Assembly: GCA_016191435.1 (NCBI GenBank)
Contig: JACPOQ010000016.1
Span: forward strand, 1 to 64,000
Source of the DNA: Chloroflexota bacterium
GTDB lineage: Bacteria; Chloroflexota; Dehalococcoidia; Tepidiformales; Tepidiformaceae
Direction: 5' to 3'
DNA: 64,000 nucleotides
Under the pieces are notes generated by a model that was not told the origin of the DNA, made no database searches, and saw only the letters and a program-made list of their open reading frames with translations. Made by a program: the position numbers and the translations under genes. Shown here piece by piece: positions 24,954 to 34,261 of the stretch; positions within the stretch are counted from its first letter, which is position 1; each line of letters opens with the position of its first letter.

Positions 24954-26855
24954 ATGATCACTGAACAGGCATGGCTGCTCGCGGCCGTCCCCGCGGGCAT
25001 GTTTGTGGTGCTTGCCATCTTTGGCCGCTTCCTGCCGCGCCAGGGCGATTATCTCGGCGTCGCCGCCATCGGCACCTCGTTCGTGCTCATGCTCATCGTC
25101 GCCGCGAACTTCCTCCAGCACCGCGGCGGCGTCGGGCCTTGGAGGAACGACTTCGAGTGGAGCAACGTCGGCGATTTCCGCCTCCGCATGGGCATCTTCA
25201 TCGACCCCATCACGATCGTGATGTTCGGCGTCGTCACCACCGTTTCGCTGATGGTGAACATCTTCTCCATCGGCTACATGAAAGGCGAGCCGCGCTACTA
25301 CTGGTTCTTTGCCGTCCTCCAGCTGTTCGCCGCTTCCATGCTCATGCTCGTCATGGCCGATAACCTGCTGCTCCTGTACATCTCCTGGGAGCTGGTTGGC
25401 GTCTGCTCTTTCCTCCTCATCGGCTTTTATTGGGAGAAGCGCAGCGCCACCGAGGCCGCCAAGAAAGCGTTCATCACCACGCGCATCGGCGATGTAGGCC
25501 TGCTCATCGGCATCATCCTGCTCTGGCGCGAAGCCGGCACCTTCAACATCGAGAAGATTATCGAGTTCGCGCAGAACGGCGGTTACAGCCAGGCCTACCT
25601 GTTTGTCGCCATGTTCAGCATCTTCCTCGGCGCCATGGGCAAGAGCGCCCAGGTCCCCTTCCACGTCTGGCTCCCGGATGCCATGGAAGGCCCCACGCCC
25701 GTCAGCGCGCTCATCCACGCCGCCACCATGGTCGTCGCCGGCGTCTACCTCGTCGCCCGCCTGACGCCCCTGTTCGAAGTCGCCGATGGCATGATGCTCG
25801 TCATCGTCATTGTCGGGCTGACGACCGCGCTCCTCTCGGGCTTCATGGCCCTTGCCCAGACGGATATCAAGAAGGTGCTCGCGTATTCGACCGTCGGGCA
25901 GCTCGGATTCATGTTCGTCGCCCTCGGCGCCGGCGAGCCCCAGATCGCCATGTTCCACCTCATGACGCACGCGTTCCTGAAGTCGCTCCTCTTCCTCGGC
26001 AGCGGCTCCGTCATCCACGCCACGCACCACAACCAGGAGCTGGACAAGCTCGGCGGCCTCTGGAAGAAGATGCCCATCACCGGCACGACGTTCCTTATCG
26101 GCTCGCTTGCCCTCGCTGGTCTGCCGCCGCTCGATGCCTTCTGGTCGAAGGATGAGATATTCGTCGGCCTCGCGGACGCGTGGGGCGCATGGGCGGTCAT
26201 CATCCTCGGCCTCGCCGCCGTGACCACTGCGTTCTACGCCACGCGCCTCTTCATCCGCACCTTCATGGGCAAACCCCTCGACGACCACGTGTACGAACAC
26301 ACGCACGAATCGGGCTTCGCGATGACCTTCCCGCTCATCGTGCTGGCCGCGCTCGCGGTCGTGTCCGGGCTCGTCATCTTCAACGGCGTCGGCCAGGCCC
26401 TCGGCTTCCCCGGCGGCATCACCGAGTTCATCTACCTGCCCGAGGAGGGGCCAGCCCGCTACGCGATCGATTGGGGCTTCGCCACCGCCTCGCTCGGTAT
26501 GGCTGTGGTCGGCATCTTCTCCGGCGCCTGGCTCTACTGGCGCGGCAGCCTCGAGAAATCAACCGCCCTCGCGCGCTTCCAGCCCGGCGTCTATGACATG
26601 CTCCGCAACAAGTTCTACTTCGATGAGATGTACCAGTACGCCGTCGATCGCGTGGTGCTCGGCCTTAGCTTCGTCGTCTCCTGGTTCGATCGCTACGTCG
26701 TAAACGACACCGGCGTCGATGGCTCCGCACAGGTCACCGGCTATACCGGCTTCATTCTCAAATACCTGCAGACCGGCAAGGTCCCGAACTATGCCATGGC
26801 GATCGCCCTCGGCGTCGTCGGGCTGGCGGTGGCCGGGCTCGTGGTGAGGGGCTGA
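24954..26855 (+). CDS. nuoL: NADH-quinone oxidoreductase subunit L
   Basis: Largest antiporter-like proton-pumping subunit, 633 aa, with many transmembrane helices and the long lateral helix expected at the C-terminus. Motifs: SWELVGVCSFLLIGFYW (conserved Glu), KSAQVPFHVWLPDAMEGPTPVSALIHAATMV (pieces: AQVPFHVWLPDAM, GPTPVSALIHAAT), and LAYSTVGQLGFM. The start ATG before ITEQAWLL fits family N-termini; the preceding 33 codons belong to nuoK in another frame. Confidence 0.96.
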   Translation: MITEQAWLLAAVPAGMFVVLAIFGRFLPRQGDYLGVAAIGTSFVLMLIVAANFLQHRGGVGPWRNDFEWSNVGDFRLRMGIFIDPITIVMFGVVTTVSLMVNIFSIGYMKGEPRYYWFFAVLQLFAASMLMLVMADNLLLLYISWELVGVCSFLLIGFYWEKRSATEAAKKAFITTRIGDVGLLIGIILLWREAGTFNIEKIIEFAQNGGYSQAYLFVAMFSIFLGAMGKSAQVPFHVWLPDAMEGPTPVSALIHAATMVVAGVYLVARLTPLFEVADGMMLVIVIVGLTTALLSGFMALAQTDIKKVLAYSTVGQLGFMFVALGAGEPQIAMFHLMTHAFLKSLLFLGSGSVIHATHHNQELDKLGGLWKKMPITGTTFLIGSLALAGLPPLDAFWSKDEIFVGLADAWGAWAVIILGLAAVTTAFYATRLFIRTFMGKPLDDHVYEHTHESGFAMTFPLIVLAALAVVSGLVIFNGVGQALGFPGGITEFIYLPEEGPARYAIDWGFATASLGMAVVGIFSGAWLYWRGSLEKSTALARFQPGVYDMLRNKFYFDEMYQYAVDRVVLGLSFVVSWFDRYVVNDTGVDGSAQVTGYTGFILKYLQTGKVPNYAMAIALGVVGLAVAGLVVRG

Positions 26856-26858
26856 TAG

Positions 26859-28382
26859 ATGACCTTCGATGAGGCCCAGGGGTACGCCGTCCTTGCCACA
26901 CTCGCGGCCCCTCTACTCGCCATGCTCCTCCTGATCTTCGTGCCCGGCGCCAACAAGATGGCCGCGCGCTACGTCTCGCTGTTCTTCGCCGCCGTCATGC
27001 TCGGCCTCTCCATCTACATCTTCACCGCCTACCAGGTGAGTGGCCCCAGCTTTGCCGCCGGCGAGGGCCTCCAGATGCAGCTGCGCTGGGACTGGCTCGA
27101 AAACATCGGCATCTTCGGCAAGCACGGCATCAGCCTCTACCTCGGCGTCGATGGCATCTCCGCGACCATGGCGCTGCTCACGGGCATCGTCGCCTTCGCC
27201 GGCACGCTCGCCGCCTGGAAGCTGGACTACCGCACCAAGGACTTCTTCATCCTCTTCTGGATGCTCGTCGGTGGCGTCTACGGCACCTTCTTCTCGCTCG
27301 ACCTCTTCTTCTTCTTCTTCTTCTACGAACTGGCCGTCGTCCCGCTCTACCTGCTCATTGGCGTCTGGGGCTCCACGCGCAAGGAATACGGCGCGATGAA
27401 GCTCACGCTCATGCTCGTCGCGGGCTCGGTGCTCATGTGGATCGCCATCTTCGCCGTCTTTCGCGAAGCCGGCGCGCAAACCTTCGACATGCCGACGCTC
27501 TGGGCCGCCGGCCGCGATGGCACGCTCAGCCCAACATTCCAGAAGACCTTCTTCCCCTTCTTCGTCGTTGGCTGTGGCGTGCTGGCCGCGCTCTGGCCCT
27601 TCCACACGTGGTCGCCCGATGGCCACATGGCGGCGCCGACCTCGGTCTCGATGGTCCACGCCGGCGTGCTGATGAAGCTCGGCGCGTTCGGCATCATCCG
27701 TCTCGGCATCCAGATGCTGCCCATCGGCGCCGAGTTCTGGATGCCGTCCCTGCTCGTGCTCGGGACCGTCGGCGCCCTGTACGGCGCCACCGCCGCCCTC
27801 ACCCAGCGCGACTTCAAGCTCGTCTCCGGCTACAGCTCCGTCAGCCACATGGGCTACGTGCTGATGGGCCTCGCGACCATGAACTCCATCGGCGTCACCG
27901 GCGCCGTCCTCCAGATGTTCAGCCACGGCGTCATGACGGCTCTCGTCTTCCTCATGATTGGCGCCCTTTACGACCAGGCCCACACCCGCGACATGAAAGA
28001 CTTCGGCGGCATCAACAAGGTGATGCCACTCTGGGTCGTCTTCTACGCCCTCGCCGGCCTTGCGAACGTGGGCTTACCCGGGCTCTCGGGGTTCACCGCC
28101 GAGTTCCACATCTTCGTCGGCACCTTCCGCACCTATCCCCTGTTCGGTGGCATCGCGATCTTCGCCGCCGCCCTCGCCGCCGCCTACATGTTGCGGATGT
28201 TCAGCATGGTCTTCTGGGGCCCGTTCAACCCTCGCTGGTCAACGCTCAAGGACTTGCGCCCGGTCGAAGCCATCGCCGCTGGCCTGCTCCTGGGTGCGAT
28301 TCTCTTTATGGGCCTCTGGTGGGCGCCCTTCACCGACCGCATCGGCGCGACCGTCATCCTCCTCCCGGGGGTCACGGGCTGA
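26859..28382 (+). CDS. nuoM: NADH-quinone oxidoreductase subunit M
   Basis: Second antiporter-like proton-pumping subunit, 507 aa. Family features: FFFFYELAVVPLYLLIGVWG with the essential Glu, WPFHTWSPDGHMAAPTS and VSMVHAGVLMKLGAFG around the proton channel, and SSVSHMGYVLMG. Three bases follow nuoL. The run of six Phe codons near residue 150 is normal for the family. Confidence 0.96.
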   Translation: MTFDEAQGYAVLATLAAPLLAMLLLIFVPGANKMAARYVSLFFAAVMLGLSIYIFTAYQVSGPSFAAGEGLQMQLRWDWLENIGIFGKHGISLYLGVDGISATMALLTGIVAFAGTLAAWKLDYRTKDFFILFWMLVGGVYGTFFSLDLFFFFFFYELAVVPLYLLIGVWGSTRKEYGAMKLTLMLVAGSVLMWIAIFAVFREAGAQTFDMPTLWAAGRDGTLSPTFQKTFFPFFVVGCGVLAALWPFHTWSPDGHMAAPTSVSMVHAGVLMKLGAFGIIRLGIQMLPIGAEFWMPSLLVLGTVGALYGATAALTQRDFKLVSGYSSVSHMGYVLMGLATMNSIGVTGAVLQMFSHGVMTALVFLMIGALYDQAHTRDMKDFGGINKVMPLWVVFYALAGLANVGLPGLSGFTAEFHIFVGTFRTYPLFGGIAIFAAALAAAYMLRMFSMVFWGPFNPRWSTLKDLRPVEAIAAGLLLGAILFMGLWWAPFTDRIGATVILLPGVTG

Positions 28383-29875
28383 TGGACCAGCGCGACTACA
28401 CCATCTTCATCCCCGAGTTCATCGCCGCGGGGTCGGCGCTCGCCATCATTGGCCTCGAACTCTTCTTCCCGAAGATCCGCCGCGACATCCCCGCCTATCT
28501 CACCGCCCTCGCCGCGTTGGCCTGGGGCATCGCCGGCGCCTTCTACATCGGCAAGGACCCCAACAACTTCCAGGGCCTTGTCCAGTCCGATAACTACACG
28601 ACCTTCTTCCGCCTCCTCGCCGCCAGCATCGTCTTCGTTACCGCGCTCATGTCCGCCAGCTACATGCGGGAACGCACGAAGACAGCCGCCGAGTACTACG
28701 GGCTGCTGCTGCTCGCCGGCTGTGGGCTGGTTTACATGGCCGCTGCGCGAGAGCTCATCACGGCGTACATCTCGCTCGAACTCCTGAGCTTCTGCCTCTA
28801 TATCCTCGTCGGATTCCTCAAGCGCGATAGCCTCAGCAGCGAAGCGAGCCTCAAGTACATCCTGCTCGGCGCCTTCTCCAGCGCCATGCTGCTCTACGGC
28901 ATCAGCATCATCTACGGCGTCACCAACAGCACCGGCTACGACCAAATTGCCGTCCAACTGGCTCAGCGCAGCGGCGATACCGATGGCGCCGTCATCGTCG
29001 GCTTCGTGCTGATCCTCGCGGGCGTCGGGTTCAAGGTATCGGCTGCCCCCTTCCACATGTGGGCCCCCGATGCGTACGAAGGCGCACCGCTGCCCATCAC
29101 GGGTTTCCTCTCGACGCTGTCGAAAGCGGCCGGCTTCGCGCTCTTTGTGCGCCTTTTCACAGCCGCCTTCCAGGTCGATGCGCCCGAATGGCGCTGGGCC
29201 GTCGCCTTCCTCGCGGCCGCGACGATGGTCATCGGCAACCTGATCGCCATCCAGCAGTCGAGCCTCAAGCGCCTCGTCGCCTATAGCTCAATCGGCCAGG
29301 TGGGCTACATGCTCGTCGTCATCGCCGCGATCGGCTACGGCGACCAGGAGCTCGGCCGGAACGCTTCCAGCGCGCTGCTGCTCCACATCGGTGGCTACGT
29401 CGTCTCGACGCTCGCGCTCTTCGCGGCGCTCACCGCCTACTACAACCGCACCGGCAAGGACACCATCGTCGGCCTCCGCGGCCTCGCCGAAACGCAGCCG
29501 CTGCTCGCCATGGTCATCACCGTCTCGCTCTTTTCCTTCGCGGGGCTGCCCTTCTTCGCCGGCTTCGCCACCAAGCTCATCATGTTCCAGTCGGCTACCA
29601 CCGATGGCCTCCTCTGGCTCGTCGGGCTCGCCGTGGTGAACAGCTTCATCAGCCTCTACTACTACCTGATGGTCATCCGCCAGATGTACCTGTTCGAGCC
29701 CGAAGGTGGGCTCACGCGCTTCCGGCCCTCGCCGTTGCTCGGCGCCCTCGCGGGCGTCCTCATGCTTGGCGTCGTCTTCATCGGTGTCTACCCCACCGCC
29801 CTCTACAAAGCCGCCGACCGCGCCACCGAAACCCTCTACCAGCAAGCCCCCACCGGCGCCGTCCAAGCCCCCTAG
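28382..29875 (+). CDS. nuoN: NADH-quinone oxidoreductase subunit N
   Basis: Third antiporter-like subunit, 497 aa, last gene of the cluster. SLELLSFCLYILVGF holds the family Glu; KVSAAPFHMWAPDAYEGAPLPITGFLS (in parts) and YSSIGQVGYML are typical. Its ATG overlaps the nuoM stop. No nuoE, nuoF or nuoG is present before, within or after the operon. I see no strong terminator after it; ~250 nt of gene-free sequence follow. Confidence 0.96.
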   Translation: MDQRDYTIFIPEFIAAGSALAIIGLELFFPKIRRDIPAYLTALAALAWGIAGAFYIGKDPNNFQGLVQSDNYTTFFRLLAASIVFVTALMSASYMRERTKTAAEYYGLLLLAGCGLVYMAAARELITAYISLELLSFCLYILVGFLKRDSLSSEASLKYILLGAFSSAMLLYGISIIYGVTNSTGYDQIAVQLAQRSGDTDGAVIVGFVLILAGVGFKVSAAPFHMWAPDAYEGAPLPITGFLSTLSKAAGFALFVRLFTAAFQVDAPEWRWAVAFLAAATMVIGNLIAIQQSSLKRLVAYSSIGQVGYMLVVIAAIGYGDQELGRNASSALLLHIGGYVVSTLALFAALTAYYNRTGKDTIVGLRGLAETQPLLAMVITVSLFSFAGLPFFAGFATKLIMFQSATTDGLLWLVGLAVVNSFISLYYYLMVIRQMYLFEPEGGLTRFRPSPLLGALAGVLMLGVVFIGVYPTALYKAADRATETLYQQAPTGAVQAP

Positions 29876-30125
29876 CCCGCGCTCATCGCCCCCCGCGAAC
29901 GGGTGCCAACGTGCCGGCATTCGTACGCCCGCGTGAGCAAGCGGCCGCCGGCCCGCCAGCATTCCGCGCCGTCACCGTCGCTCGCGCCACGCGGCCCGCG
30001 CCTGGCGCCCGGCGTCCAGCCGCGGAAAAGGATTAGACAACTCACATCTCGCTCCCACCGCTCTCCAATCTTCCCTTCCTACCTTCGTGACAACGGTCAC
30101 AAACGACTCGGGAAGGAGAAGACAG
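29876..30125. other. Gene-free region after nuo operon
   Basis: No coding sequence that I can support. Near its end are a small inverted repeat GTGAC-AACG-GTCAC (30087-30100) and a strong GGGAAGGAGAAG ribosome site for the next gene; the repeat may be an operator for the two-gene unit downstream. Confidence 0.4.
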
Positions 30126-30425
30126 ATGAGCAACAACTGGATCCGTGCTACCAGCGCCGCGCTCGCCGTCGCCGCCTTCGGCGGGGCCTTCGCGTACCTC
30201 AACGTGGCCAACGGCTCGTACCCCGCGGCTGCCGCCTCCGATGCCAACGTGCAGGTTGCCGCGATCACGACGACCGGCGCCGTTTCCTCTGCCCCGGTTG
30301 CCCCCTCCGCCGCGGCGACAACCTCGATCGCCGCCACGCCCGCCGCCACGACCACGTCCGCGGCTTCCGCCACCTCGTCCACGAAGAGCACCACCTCCAC
30401 CGCCCGGACCTCCCGAGGCTCGTGA
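30126..30425 (+). CDS. Exported Ala/Ser/Thr-rich small protein
   Basis: A 99-residue protein with an uncleaved or cleavable signal-like helix (WIRATSAALAVAAFGGAFAYL), after which nearly all residues are Ala, Thr, Ser, Val or Pro, without Cys or His. It looks like a disordered, possibly glycosylated extracytoplasmic tail. The strong ribosome site and a stop overlapping the next ATG show it is a genuine gene coupled to the ferric-reductase-like protein. It may be a flexible accessory subunit; no known family is recognisable. Confidence 0.75.
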   Translation: MSNNWIRATSAALAVAAFGGAFAYLNVANGSYPAAAASDANVQVAAITTTGAVSSAPVAPSAAATTSIAATPAATTTSAASATSSTKSTTSTARTSRGS

Positions 30426-31075
30426 TGAAACTCAAGACGTTGTTCCTCGCATCCTCTGGCTTCCTCGCCTCGCTCCTCGGCGGCCTGACGCTGAGCAGCA
30501 GTTCCCCGCAGGAAGCATGGCTCGTGAGCCGGGCCTCGGGCCTCGTGGCCTTCGTCCTGCTCTCGGCCTCCGTCATCCTCGGCCTGCTCATGAGTACGAA
30601 GCTCGGCAAGCGGCTCCTCAGCGGCAAGCTGAACTACGAGCTCCACGCGTTCCTTAGCGTGCTCACCCTCAGTTTCCTCGGCCTGCACGCCGGCGCGCTC
30701 CTGTTCGATGGCTTCTTCACGTTCACGCCGCTCAGCCTGCTGGTGCCGTTCCTTAGTCCCTACCAGCCGCTCACCGTCGGCCTCGGCGTCATCGCCGCCT
30801 GGTCGACCGCTGCCGTCGCCGCCAGCTTCTGGTACCGCAAGCAGCTCGGCCACGCCCGCTGGCGCAAGCTGCACTACCTCTCCTTCGGCGCCTACGTGCT
30901 CGCACTGGTCCACGGCTACACCGTCGGCACCGATTCCAGCCTGCCATTCGTCCAGGCGATCTACCTGGGCTCCGCGCTTGCGGTTTCCGGCCTGCTTGCG
31001 CAGCGCATCTTCGGCCGCAAGCCCCAGCGCCAAATTCCGCGCCCGGCCGCCGGGCGCGTTATCGCGGGGATATAG
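30425..31075 (+). CDS. Ferric-reductase-like heme b membrane protein
   Basis: A 216-residue protein with about six transmembrane helices, related to the ferric reductase-like transmembrane (FRD/MsrQ) family. Two pairs of histidines at heme-ligand spacing are seen: H74 and H88 (YELHAFL, GLHAGAL), and H150 and H163 (KLHYLSF, LVHGYTV). This gives two b hemes stacked across the membrane. There is no FAD/NAD domain, so electrons would pass to an unknown partner. Overlaps the small exported protein gene by one base and is followed by a clear terminator. Confidence 0.85.
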   Translation: MKLKTLFLASSGFLASLLGGLTLSSSSPQEAWLVSRASGLVAFVLLSASVILGLLMSTKLGKRLLSGKLNYELHAFLSVLTLSFLGLHAGALLFDGFFTFTPLSLLVPFLSPYQPLTVGLGVIAAWSTAAVAASFWYRKQLGHARWRKLHYLSFGAYVLALVHGYTVGTDSSLPFVQAIYLGSALAVSGLLAQRIFGRKPQRQIPRPAAGRVIAGI

Positions 31076-31098
31076 GGTCCTTCCTCGCCTTTGGAAAG

Positions 31099-31136
31099 GC
31101 CGCCGCGGGCATTCTCTCCTCCCCGCGGCGGCTTTT
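31099..31136 (+). terminator. Rho-independent terminator
   Basis: An 11-bp perfect stem, GCCGCCGCGGG (31099-31109) with CCCGCGGCGGC (31122-31132), a 12-nt loop, then TTTT. It ends the two-gene unit of the exported protein and the ferric-reductase-like protein. Confidence 0.88.
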
Positions 31137-31235
31137 CCGCGCTACCGAATCAGCAAGCCCCCGAGCCGCTCGGCCGCTCAGCCCTTTTCCCCGGGGGCGC
31201 CGTAGAATGCCCAAAACGTCCCTCCGGAGCCTCCC

Positions 31236-32204
31236 ATGAAAGCAGCCGTCTACTACCAAACCGGTGGGCCCGAAGTCTTCCGCTATGAAGATGTCCCGGA
31301 CCCTGAGTGCCGCCCCGGCGGAATCGTCATCGACGTCAAGTACGTCAGCATCCAGGGTGGGGACACCCTCAACCGTGCCGGCGGTGTGATGGCCACCACG
31401 CCGCACATCGTCGGCTACCAGGTCGCCGGCGTCGTCCGCGACGTTGGCGAGAAGGTCACCGACCGCAAGCCCGGCGACCGCGTCGTCGCGACGATGGGCT
31501 TCGGTTCGCACGCCGCGCTCGCCTCCGTGCCGGTGCAGACCAGCTACCTCGTCCCAGACGGCCTCAGCCTCGAAGAGGCTGCCGGCGTCCCCATCGAGTT
31601 CGGGACCGCCGATGACTGCCTGTTCGAATTCGGCCACCTCAAGGCCGGCGAGATCGTGCTCGTGCAGGCGGGAGCCGGAGGGGTCGGCCTCGCTGCTATC
31701 CAGCTCGCGAAGCGCGCCGGCGCGACCGTCCTCGCCACCGCCTCCAGCGACGACCGCCTCGAACGCCTGCGCCAGTTTGGGCTGGACCACCCCATTAACT
31801 ACCGCACCGAGGACTTCGTGAAGCGCACGATGGAGCTCACCGGTGGCCACGGCGCGGATCTCGTGGTCGATTCGGTCGGTGGCAAGACGCTCGAAGGCAG
31901 CATCGCCGCACTCGCCTATCGCGGGCGCGTGTCGTGGGTCGGCAATGCCGGTCGTGAGACGGACAAGCCCGCGGTCGGGGCCATCATGCAGAAGAACGCC
32001 AGCCTCAACGGCGTCTTCCTCGGCGGCGAATTCGGTCACAGCCCACAGCGCACCCGCGCGATGATCGAGCGGCTCCTCGCCCGCGTCGCCAGCGGCGAAC
32101 TCAAGGTCGTCGTCGACAAAGTCTTCCCGCTCGCGGAAGCCGCCGCCGCGCACGCCTATATCGAAAGCCGCCAGGCCTTCGGCCGCGTCCTCCTCGCCCC
32201 ATAA
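31236..32204 (+). CDS. Zinc-free quinone oxidoreductase, MDR family
   Basis: NADPH-dependent quinone oxidoreductase/enoyl reductase type of the medium-chain dehydrogenase family, 322 aa. The N-terminal GroES-like domain lacks the zinc-binding cysteines of alcohol dehydrogenases; the Rossmann domain begins VLVQAGAGGVGLAAIQLAK with the AGAGGVG nucleotide loop. GADLVVDSVGG and FGRVLLAP at the end are family features. Substrate unknown. A CTCCGGAG sequence upstream could act in ribosome binding. Confidence 0.9.
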   Translation: MKAAVYYQTGGPEVFRYEDVPDPECRPGGIVIDVKYVSIQGGDTLNRAGGVMATTPHIVGYQVAGVVRDVGEKVTDRKPGDRVVATMGFGSHAALASVPVQTSYLVPDGLSLEEAAGVPIEFGTADDCLFEFGHLKAGEIVLVQAGAGGVGLAAIQLAKRAGATVLATASSDDRLERLRQFGLDHPINYRTEDFVKRTMELTGGHGADLVVDSVGGKTLEGSIAALAYRGRVSWVGNAGRETDKPAVGAIMQKNASLNGVFLGGEFGHSPQRTRAMIERLLARVASGELKVVVDKVFPLAEAAAAHAYIESRQAFGRVLLAP

Positions 32205-32284
32205 GCAGCGCGGCTCATCGCGGAACGAGTCGTTACATGCCACATCCCGCGACGATCGCGCTGGCGCCCCGACGCACAGAGTGC

Positions 32285-32301
32285 ACCGGCATGCCGGTTT
32301 T
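32285..32301 (+). terminator. Short hairpin with T-run between convergent genes
   Basis: The palindrome ACCGGCATGCCGGT (32285-32298) followed by TTTT fits a small intrinsic terminator for the quinone oxidoreductase gene. It also lies directly after the stop of the opposite-strand gene, so it may serve both. Confidence 0.5.
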
Positions 32302-33526
32302 AAGCGGGCGTTAAGATAATCGCGCGAGGTCCGCTGACAACCTGCGCGGGCCCATCCAGCAGGACGGTGAGGCTCTGTAGCGCGGTCTTATCCGAGTACT
32401 CCAGTTCCACCGTGGTGCGCCCGGCAGCGATCACTCCTTCGGCGTTCTTCGAAAATGCGCTATTCACCCCCACGACCGTCACGGCGTTCCCGGCCGCGTC
32501 AATCACAGTAGGGCTGATGGTGCGGCCGGTGGATGCATCCTGGCGAAGATCCCAGTTCCCCGCGAAGACGAGCGAGATCGTGTCGCGCCTCTCGCCCCCG
32601 TAAAGGTAGAACCCGTACCCCGCTTCCAGCAGCAAGCGATTCTCTCCCTGGAGGATGTCTTCACCGTCTACCGCCGCCGTGTTTTTGGTACCGAACGCCG
32701 CGTTGGCTGCAATTGGACGCACGTCCGCGCGCGTGGAGAAACTCTCGAATGCAATCGTGACCATATCGCTGCGGGCGATGTTCGTGGCGAAGGCGCCCAT
32801 TTCGACGATGAGCTTCGTCCCGAACGGAGTTGCCGGGTACTCTGCGCGCACACCCACGCCGCGTGGCGCTACGAAAAGTGGGAGCGAAGTCGAGCCATCA
32901 GGCAGCGCCACGCGGGGAGGGCTTAGCTCCACCAGGCCACTCGGGACCACATACTCCAGGATGGTGCGGATCGAGGTCCGCGACGCCGAAAAGGTGATCC
33001 GGCTTTGGGCGACATCGACCGCATCGCTTTGCAGCTGTTCCAGTTGCATGGCCTGTGCGAAGCGATCCGCCGCCGGGCCGGTGAGGGTGAGCGCCCAGGG
33101 ACCTGAGATTGGAGAAGCTTCGCCGCCGGGCGTAGCTATCTCTTCGATCGTAAAGTCGATCCTTCCCGGCCGTACCACCGGGGGAAGCCGGACGACCACC
33201 TTGCCATCGGCGGTAGCGCCAATCGCGGTGATATCGGTGCCGCCCAGGCCAGAGCTTTTCAGCGAGCCGGGTGGGAATCGGAGGTCGCGGACGGCCGTGC
33301 CGTCGCTGCGTTCGACCGCGAGGAGGACGGTCGTATCGAGGGCGGAAAACGTCGCGCCGGTCAGTGTCAATTTCAACCCGGAGCTGGAGGCAGATGAAGC
33401 CTGGGCAATGACGTCCGTTCGCGGCGCAACCGGGCCTCCGTCATCGAGCGCCGCACGCAGCCCCACCGTGGCGCCAACGCCGATCAGTCCGGCTAATACG
33501 TAGAGTAGCGCCTTCCCTCGATGCAT
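32300..33526 (-). CDS. Membrane-anchored extracytoplasmic protein of unknown function
   Basis: A 408-residue protein with an N-terminal signal anchor (GKALLYVLAGLIGVGATVGL) and a beta-rich remainder of alternating Val/Thr/Ser segments, probably immunoglobulin-like domains: LKLTLTGATFSALDTTVLLAVER, in pieces LTLTGATFSAL and TVLLAVERSDG, recurs in style. No catalytic motif or anchor sequence is recognised. A GGAGG ribosome site precedes the ATG. It starts 11 nt after the next gene's stop on the same strand, so the two are co-transcribed from the promoter region near 34.1 kb. Confidence 0.75.
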   Translation of the reverse strand: MHRGKALLYVLAGLIGVGATVGLRAALDDGGPVAPRTDVIAQASSASSSGLKLTLTGATFSALDTTVLLAVERSDGTAVRDLRFPPGSLKSSGLGGTDITAIGATADGKVVVRLPPVVRPGRIDFTIEEIATPGGEASPISGPWALTLTGPAADRFAQAMQLEQLQSDAVDVAQSRITFSASRTSIRTILEYVVPSGLVELSPPRVALPDGSTSLPLFVAPRGVGVRAEYPATPFGTKLIVEMGAFATNIARSDMVTIAFESFSTRADVRPIAANAAFGTKNTAAVDGEDILQGENRLLLEAGYGFYLYGGERRDTISLVFAGNWDLRQDASTGRTISPTVIDAAGNAVTVVGVNSAFSKNAEGVIAAGRTTVELEYSDKTALQSLTVLLDGPAQVVSGPRAIILTPA

Positions 33527-33537
33527 ACGTCCCCCTC

Positions 33538-34095
33538 CTACGGAAATGATGTGATATCACCGGCGAACACAGAAGAAATCGAATTGGATAGCCAATACAC
33601 GTCGTCGTACATTCGGGCCAGGTAGTTGTCAAAGAAACAATGGTTGTTCGTATTCGTCACGCCAGTATAAATAGTGACGCCATTGCCCCAAGCGGAGTCA
33701 ACGAACCATGAATGCGCGCGCGTGTCGTTCTGGGGAGTGTTCCAATACGTCATATTTATGCTTCGGATGTCAGCGGGAGGCCTGGGTCCGCTACCCCACG
33801 CATTGTGGTAAGCACAAGAAAAGACAGATGTAAGGCTATAGATGTTTGTATAGCCGGAAATAGAGTTGACGTACAGCGTGCCGATCCCGAAGTTGGTGCT
33901 CCAGCCGGTCGTGGTGAACATCGTTTTACGGTACGCCTTGTTTCCATCGACGGCTCGCACATATTGGACTGCCGGATCGCCGGTCCAAGCGCTGGCAGGG
34001 AGCGCGCCCAGCGTGACGGCCGTTAGCGCAGCCGATGTCAGGCCGACAAGAACGAAACCTAGGCTGCGTCGCGTCAACTGGTTTAAGAACATCAT
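33538..34095 (-). CDS. Secreted protein with Tat-like signal peptide, unknown function
   Basis: A 185-residue secreted protein. The signal carries a twin arginine (LTRRSLGF), a hydrophobic core and a predicted ALPASA cleavage site. The mature part is rich in Asn, Tyr, Trp, Ser and Thr (TIYTGVTNTNNH, YLARMYDDVYWLSN), unlike the Ala/Arg-rich proteome around it, and its codons are clearly AT-richer. Two cysteines (FSCAYHN and NHCFFDN) could form a disulfide. The composition suggests a surface or carbohydrate-interacting protein gained by transfer. The longer upstream ORF start is rejected because the Tat-like signal begins here. Confidence 0.75.
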   Translation of the reverse strand: MMFLNQLTRRSLGFVLVGLTSAALTAVTLGALPASAWTGDPAVQYVRAVDGNKAYRKTMFTTTGWSTNFGIGTLYVNSISGYTNIYSLTSVFSCAYHNAWGSGPRPPADIRSINMTYWNTPQNDTRAHSWFVDSAWGNGVTIYTGVTNTNNHCFFDNYLARMYDDVYWLSNSISSVFAGDITSFP

Positions 34096-34197
34096 GTTTG
34101 CCTTGCAGTGTTGTTTCGCGGAGGCAATGCTGCTCGCCACTGAACCATGCTGCAAGGTACACAAATGGATACACACCACTTTGGGCCGCCCACGCTC

Positions 34198-34226
34198 TTG
34201 AGATCGTCCACCTAACAGGGTATGCT
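34198..34226 (+). promoter_or_regulatory. Sigma-70-type promoter for the LuxR-type gene
   Basis: TTGAGA (34198-34203) and TATGCT (34221-34226) are separated by 17 nt, 36 nt before the ATG. This is the best-matched vegetative promoter seen in the window apart from the one at 57282. A GGAGG ribosome site follows at about 34249. Confidence 0.6.
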
Positions 34227-34261
34227 GCCGGCGATCAGGTCCGGGGCGGAGGTCTACACCG

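Noticed and set aside
24924..26306. Long open frames opposite nuo, groEL, acnA and EF-G genes (e.g. 24924-26306, 34629-36536, 49720-51642, 59561-61645)
   Set aside because: Mirror frames of real genes in GC-rich DNA; Asp/Glu/His/Arg-rich with no domain, start signal or neighbour logic, while the other strand encodes clear families.
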